A stretch of DNA of 64,000 nt, taken from contig NJFT01000046.1 of assembly GCA_002221725.1 (NCBI GenBank), positions 155,770 to 219,769 of the forward strand. Reading direction: 5' to 3'. This DNA comes from Scedosporium boydii. Lineage: Eukaryota; Ascomycota; Sordariomycetes; Microascales; Microascaceae. Position numbers and translations under genes: made by a program. Every line of letters starts with the position of its first letter. Position 1 is the stretch's first letter. The notes under the pieces are model-generated. The model had not been told where the DNA came from and did not search any database. It was given only the letters and a program-made list of their open reading frames with translations. Shown here one piece after another: positions 59,280-64,000 of this stretch.

Positions 59280-60675
59280 ATTGGTTATTTTTCTTTCCGT
59301 CTTTTTTCCTTCTTTCTTTTTCTTTCCTTTTTTGACGTATCATTTTTTTCTTCCCCGGTTTACTTTAGTCCTACCACGCATGTTGGATTTATTTCTTTAG
59401 AGTTATGTACAGGATGGGCGGGTAGATGAGGCATATCTGGAGGTGGAAAGGAAGCTTGAAGACTGGCAAGTATCAAACTAGGCAGCATACGACTTGGCTT
59501 GGGTTGTGAACGAATAGATCAACGATATCCGTCTCTCTCATCCAGAATGTCTACTCCCGGTACAAATATGTAACAGGGCCCCCAAGTGACTTGGCAAATA
59601 TTCCATGGGTTAGGTAGGTACTGCGTGATAAAAAAGAAGAAAAAGAAGAAAAGAAAACAGGCTTCTTCGGAGTTACCGCCACAAAACTGCATCTCGCAAG
59701 TTCCTTTCGCCCCAGCCTCGCTTCACGATGACGTCGTTGCTCTTCCACCCCCTGTAAGAAACTAAACTTAGGTTGCAGAGGATATGCTTATTCGTTGTTG
59801 TTCCGTTGCAGGCAGTCAGAATTGGTGGCGTGACGAATTTCCCTACTGTTTCCAAGACGACAAAAATCGCAAGCGAAGTGTGGACGCCACACGAAGAAAG
59901 TTGGTAACGCCAAGGGAAAAAAAGAAACGCCATGAAACCATCCAGTCGGCATGAATCTTTCGACTCTCTCGGAACGTGCCTACGTGAGAGAGTCTATGTG
60001 CACAATTTTTGTTTTCCAGAACGTGGCGTGAAAAAAGGTATCGTATTTTTCATCAGAGCCTCTCGCCAAAGCTAGATCCCACGATGGGAACATGTCCAAG
60101 AAATTAAAAAAGGAAAAAAACCATATGCTAGGCCACTTTTCGACAGATGTAGGAGAGATATGAGACGGGGATCGGAGAACCGGTGCATGGAAGGAAAGGT
60201 AAAAATAGAAAAATATGAGATTAAAAGGGAAATGTCGAGGTATGACGATGAGATGCCGTAAGATCAAGAAAGATATAAACATCCGAAGAGAAGGGAAAGA
60301 TGGGAAAGACAAAATCCGCATAAACAAATAGATAGAAAAACATAATCCATGAAGCGCCACTCTATTCCATTTAAAGTTTCCATCCGATGAAAATGCCCTG
60401 AATCCAATGACAACGAAAGAAAACAACGCGAGAAGGAAAAAAAAGAAAGAAAAGGAGGAAATCGTAGCTTTCACACAAGCATGGAAATAGTAAAAAAAAA
60501 AACGCCTCCTGGTTTGCTCCCCTGTCCGTTATTCCGATCCGAATTTCCAGTTCGATTTTTTACAAAGTCGAGAAAAGGGGTTTTGTATGCTGCCGCCGCG
60601 CGCCGAGTTCGAACATGAACGAAGCTGTGTGTTGAAGATGATGCGAAGAAAGACTCAGGACCTGAGTCTTGCGCG
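59280..60675. other. Convergent 3' intergenic region
   Basis: Between the debranching enzyme and the CFEM-like gene, whose 3' ends face each other. Rich in short A runs on the plus strand (60100-60500). No gene supported; a 164-codon minus frame here is low-complexity Phe/Leu/Ser translation of the A-rich DNA. Confidence 0.5.
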
Positions 60676-61612
60676 TCATACCTTGTCCCTCGACACCCAC
60701 TTTCTTAGTTTCGGCGACCTGCTCCGTGACGCTGCGGGCGGGGGCGGGGTGGTCTTCTCGGTTGTTGTTTGGGAGCCGTGGGTAGATCCGCGGTTAGATG
60801 TGCGGTGGGTGCCGGGGGGCAGGAACAACCCGGGAGCGGGAGCGCCGTGGTGGTCGGGAGGAGCGGCGCCGGGGCCCCAGGAGTCGTGGGCAGGGAGCTT
60901 CCCTAGACCTTTTTGGCGATCCTTCTTCTTGAGGTAGTGCCGGCGCCAGAGGCAGGCGCCGATCCAGATGACAATGATGCCCACGACGATGACGACGGCC
61001 ATGATGATCCACCGGAGGTGATTTTGCACCCTAGAGCTACGTTAGAGGAAAAGAAACTCAAGAAAGGTAACAGGCTCGGCGTTGGATGGGCTATATCACG
61101 AACCATGTGCCTCCAGTCCCGGGCTGGACGGGGATTGCACCAGAGGACGTCCCAATGCTCGTGCCCGTGTCGGCAGCATTCGTGTCGGCGGTATTCGGGT
61201 TGGCGGTATTTCCAGTCGCTGCAGAAGTCGATCCCTGGTTCTGGGCACTAAACTTTTCCGGGAGGTTGCAAGTGTCGGCATACCAATTTTGTATCGTGAC
61301 GAGAGCGGCCGTCTGGTCCTCGCCGGCTCCCTTGCAAATGTTGTCGCATACGTTGTGGAGTCCCGCCTTGAAGCCAAACAACGCGGCATTACCGCAGAAG
61401 CACGCATTTGCCGACGCTTCGTCGGCTCCCGGAAGGACGGGGTCGACGCACCCGCCTTCGGCGTCGTGAACAGGCCCGCAGTAAAAGGCACACTGAGGCC
61501 ATTGGTCATAGGGGGCGATTTGTGTTACAGGCGTCGCTGTTCAACCAAGTCAGACACAACAGACCAAACGTCAGGACGGGACGCGGTCTCGGAGACGTGC
61601 AAACATACTCAT
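60676..61612 (-). CDS. CFEM-like eight-cysteine single-pass membrane protein
   Basis: Three exons: 61612-61609 (four bases), 61536-61104 and 61030-60676, 263 aa. Introns of 72 and 73 nt start GTATGT and GTTCGT and end CAG and TAG. Residues 17-96 carry exactly eight Cys spaced C-x3-C-x9-C-x15-C-x-C-x15-C-x3-C-x21-C, preceded by 'WPQ'; this is close to the CFEM pattern (P-x-C-[AG]-x2..., CxC in the middle). A Thr/Ser/Asn linker and one strong transmembrane span (about 152-174, followed by 'RRHYLKKK') come next, then a Pro-rich cytosolic tail. No cleavable signal peptide is seen, so it would be a type III protein with the Cys domain outside. Likely at the cell surface; the ligand is unknown. The four-base first exon is inferred from splice signals. 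Confidence 0.75.
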
Positions 61613-63894
61613 CTTGAAAAGAAAAGAAACAAGACAACTGGTCGGTGAGAAAAACAAAAAGAGCGGAGCGGTCGGATGAGAAACGAGCGATTGATCCAAG
61701 GTCCGCACCGGGTTAAAAGGAAAATCGAGGGCAAATCAGGTTCGTTGGGCGGAGATCAAATCCAAGCCTTCTTAATTCTTCTTCCTCCTTTTTCTTCTTC
61801 TTATCTATCTTGATGGCGTTGATCGTTTTGTTCGCTTCTTCTTGTCCTGTTTTATCCACGCTTTTCAGGCTGTAATTTGGCGTCGTTCGATTGGGTGTTT
61901 TCGATCTCGTCTAATCCGGGTTCGCTGGTTTTGTCCAAGGCAACTTTTTTTTTTTTTTGGTGAACCGTAAGCCGATGGAGGACGAGGTTCAGCGAAGGTG
62001 CACAAGGGGAGTGGTTCGAGCAGGCGTTCGCGAAGTCGTCGTTCCCCCTGTGATTTGTTTTCGCTCGACCTCCGCGATGGTTGTTTTGGTGAGCTTGAAA
62101 TTGGGAAAAGAGGTCGGAAAGGGACGGAGGAAAAGGGAGGTTGGAAGATAATTTGATGCGTTGGTGGCTGTTTGCCCAGACTCGTTTATGAGCAGTGTGT
62201 TTCTTGTGGCTCGTATTTAACTTCACTTCATCCGCGTTGTCCGAATTGGGCTTGGCTTCAGCAGAAAAAGGCTGCTGGTTGCCAGAGGATTGTTGATGGT
62301 GGGACGGGTTCAGTAGATCAAATCTGGATGAGCCCCAGCCACAAGGCCCCGAATGTCTGGTGTGTCTGGTCAAGGTGCGATTGATTTGATCAAATCAGAA
62401 TTGGTTTGTCTTTTTTATTCATGAGTGACGTGACATGACTTGGAGAAAGGGTAGGATTAATATGAGGAGTGTGAGGACTGTGTATAATACCCCATGATAC
62501 CATGGTCGAACTCATGGTAGTACTTCGTACTTGCCGCCTTCCTTCTTGACAGTACAAAGGTAATCAACCCTCGCATTCTTCGTTCTTCGTACTTGCAGTT
62601 CTAGCATCAGCAGCTTGGCAGATTTCGAAAAAGAAATTAGTATGAAGGCGGTCCTGAACCAGTCAGCTGCAATGTCTTCCCCTTCCCCTTCCCTTCCCTT
62701 TTCCCTCTTTTCAGGGACGTCTTTTCCTGTTTGTTTCTCTCTCTATCGCAGTACTCTGTAGACATAGGAAACCCCGAGTCTTCCGGGATTTGATCATTTC
62801 ACCCAAGTTCTTTCCCCATTCTGAGCGGAACCGATCACTCAAGGACAGTGCCAGGCGGAACCGTAAAATCAATTCCTAATAGCACGAAGTACTTGTACGC
62901 TCAAAAGTACACATCACAGGGTGGTTCAGCAGGGCAGGGAAGCAGGAACGAACAGAAATGCTCGTCATGGAGCGTACCTCTTGGTAGTGGAGCACTCGAA
63001 GCACAACTTAAATCCCTATCTGTCAGTACCATAACTTTTATCTGCACACTGATGTGAGATATCGCCGATGCCAAGCATTGGGCGCCGTCTCTTACCTCAT
63101 GGTCTTGTCGCCAAGTGTATCTCAATTCCATGCAAACCACGCTACGAAGTACCCAGGGACAGATTCGTGATACGTGCATGATACATGTACAATACTTCCT
63201 CCACCTGTCACCCACTTCATCTCGCACTTCGTTCGGAGAAGGAACAATCCCGAGAGCCAATCAGGCGGACAACTGATTTTCACACGGACCATGACATTGG
63301 CGAGTACGCGATAAGACCGACGGGACTAAACTAAGCTGGTCGAGCATACCCACGGGGCAAGGTATCTTTCATGTGCCTTTCAGGATTGAGATCTCGTGCT
63401 TGTTGTCACTCTGTAGGAAGGTGTGAAATATATGTTGGAGTTTATGTCGTACTTTTTAGCTGGAGGAGATTTGCATGGACCATCATGCTGGAATACGATG
63501 TGCCATCACCACCAACGCCAGTAATATTTTGTTCAGATTGAAGATCAAATCATACTTCGCAGTTGGGAGTAACACCCAGGTGTTTCCTGGAGTAGTATGA
63601 AGTATTAGTACCTCTGTCATTGCGGAATTCCGCGGACACCTTGTACCATGCTCAAATGTTGTCGTCTTGGCAATGGTGCGTGGATTAATAACGAAGAGCA
63701 AATAAACCACATGCACATGCACTTTGTGCGTTGCCGTGTGAGGGGCAAGCATTAAGCATAATAGTGTGCAAACTGGGTCGTCCGATCTAAACCTGTCCCG
63801 GGGGTTTAAATGTTAGTTCATTACATACTAACCACTTTCAGAAGGAGTATATATACATGGATTCCAATATTAGATAGAGCTATATTAGAGGTAT
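61613..63894. other. Intergenic (2.3 kb) to the transposon fragment
   Basis: No credible gene. A 173-codon minus frame (61852-62373) has Lys runs from a T/A tract and no domain; it is probably the upstream and leader region of the CFEM-like gene. Two exact TACTTCGTA-type motifs (62521, 63143) and near-copies (62585, 62884) lie here. Confidence 0.5.
63761..63800 (-). repeat. Possible terminal inverted repeat of the Tc1/mariner element
   Basis: About 95-135 bases past the transposase stop there is a TA-flanked segment starting TAATAGTGTGCAAACTGGGT. Its distance from the stop fits a Tc1/mariner terminal repeat beside a TA target site. The partner repeat is outside the window, so this is a guess from position and sequence style. 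Confidence 0.25.
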
Positions 63895-64000
63895 CTATAC
63901 CATTTCCCCATTTGCAGCAATTACTTTTGTTAGCCGCTCAATCATGGAATGACTTAATTTCAGAAGAAAGTCTTCCGGAATAGCTTCCCAAGCAGCCTCG
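63895..64000 (-). CDS. Tc1/mariner-type transposase, C-terminal fragment (runs off window)
   Basis: The minus strand reads open from the window edge to a TAG at 63897-63895. The visible ~34 residues include 'WEAIPEDFLLKLSHSMIERL' and end shortly after 'AANGE'. The pattern W-x-x-I-P-x-x-x-L-x-x-L-x-x-S-M-x-x-R-(L/C)-x-x-V-I-x-A-x-G-G/E is the typical C-terminus of DDE_3-type Tc1/mariner transposases. Catalytic residues lie outside the window, so integrity cannot be judged. The final glycine pair is replaced by G-E. Confidence 0.72.
   Translation of the reverse strand, partial: EAAWEAIPEDFLLKLSHSMIERLTKVIAANGEMV

Noticed and set aside
59980..60474. 164-codon minus-strand frame with hydrophobic segments
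   Set aside because: Phe/Leu/Ser-rich translation of A-rich DNA; would look membrane-like by composition alone.
61852..62373. 173-codon minus-strand frame, possible small gene
   Set aside because: Composition is driven by simple sequence (Lys run from a T tract), with no domain or splice signals; it better fits the CFEM-like gene's upstream region.
1..64000. CRISPR array, bacterial operon or phage origin
   Set aside because: Spliceosomal introns and eukaryote-specific genes throughout; no regularly spaced direct repeats.

Overview
The window looks like nuclear DNA of a filamentous ascomycete (Pezizomycotina; a Sordariomycete- or Leotiomycete-like fungus is my best guess, not proven). Evidence: genes carry short introns (about 50-140 nt, one of 280 nt) with GTRNGT donors, CTAAC-type branch points and YAG acceptors. 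The gene set is also fungal: a Zn2Cys6 regulator with a Fungal_trans_2 domain, a CnxF/Uba4-type molybdopterin and tRNA-thiolation activator, Pam17, Slx9, a eukaryotic glycogen debranching enzyme and a CFEM-like membrane protein. I resolved exon structures by eye for fifteen protein genes; all junctions keep frame. No tRNA, rRNA, CRISPR array or biosynthetic core enzyme was seen.

Layout. 0-18 kb is sparse: a secreted BNR_4 protein (95-1610, -) and a DHDPS/HOGA-family aldolase (8482-9486, -) lie among about 15.7 kb without credible genes. 18-23 kb holds an RRM-type RNA-binding protein and a Zn2Cys6 transcription factor, both on -. At 26.3-30.1 kb an MFS drug/borate-exporter-like transporter (+) converges on a chromodomain plus AT-hook protein (-). 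Behind the latter is a ~350 bp island of almost pure A+T. 31.6-32.9 kb is an acid-ceramidase-like amidase. 34.9-45.6 kb is a dense housekeeping block: NEDD8 protease (seven exons), Slx9 and CnxF in divergent array, Pam17, a large disordered protein with a SUMO-interaction-like motif, and a gamma-glutamylcyclotransferase-like membrane protein. 47.3-49.0 kb is NAD-dependent glycerol-3-phosphate dehydrogenase with a possible alternative mitochondrial start. 49-54 kb lacks intact genes but has the remains of one decayed gene. 54.4-59.3 kb is glycogen debranching enzyme, then a CFEM-like single-pass protein. The last ~100 bases are the C-terminal end of a Tc1/mariner-like transposase that continues beyond the window.

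The genes do not form one pathway. Carbon-reserve and osmolyte functions (debranching enzyme, glycerol-3-phosphate dehydrogenase), protein-modifier functions (deneddylase, Uba4) and mitochondrial import (Pam17) are independent housekeeping tasks. The most unusual signals are a 9-mer (TACTTCGTA or its complement) found 13 times, only in non-coding DNA; the extreme A+T island beside the chromodomain gene; a decayed gene at 51.1-52.3 kb; and the presequence-like in-frame extension on glycerol-3-phosphate dehydrogenase.
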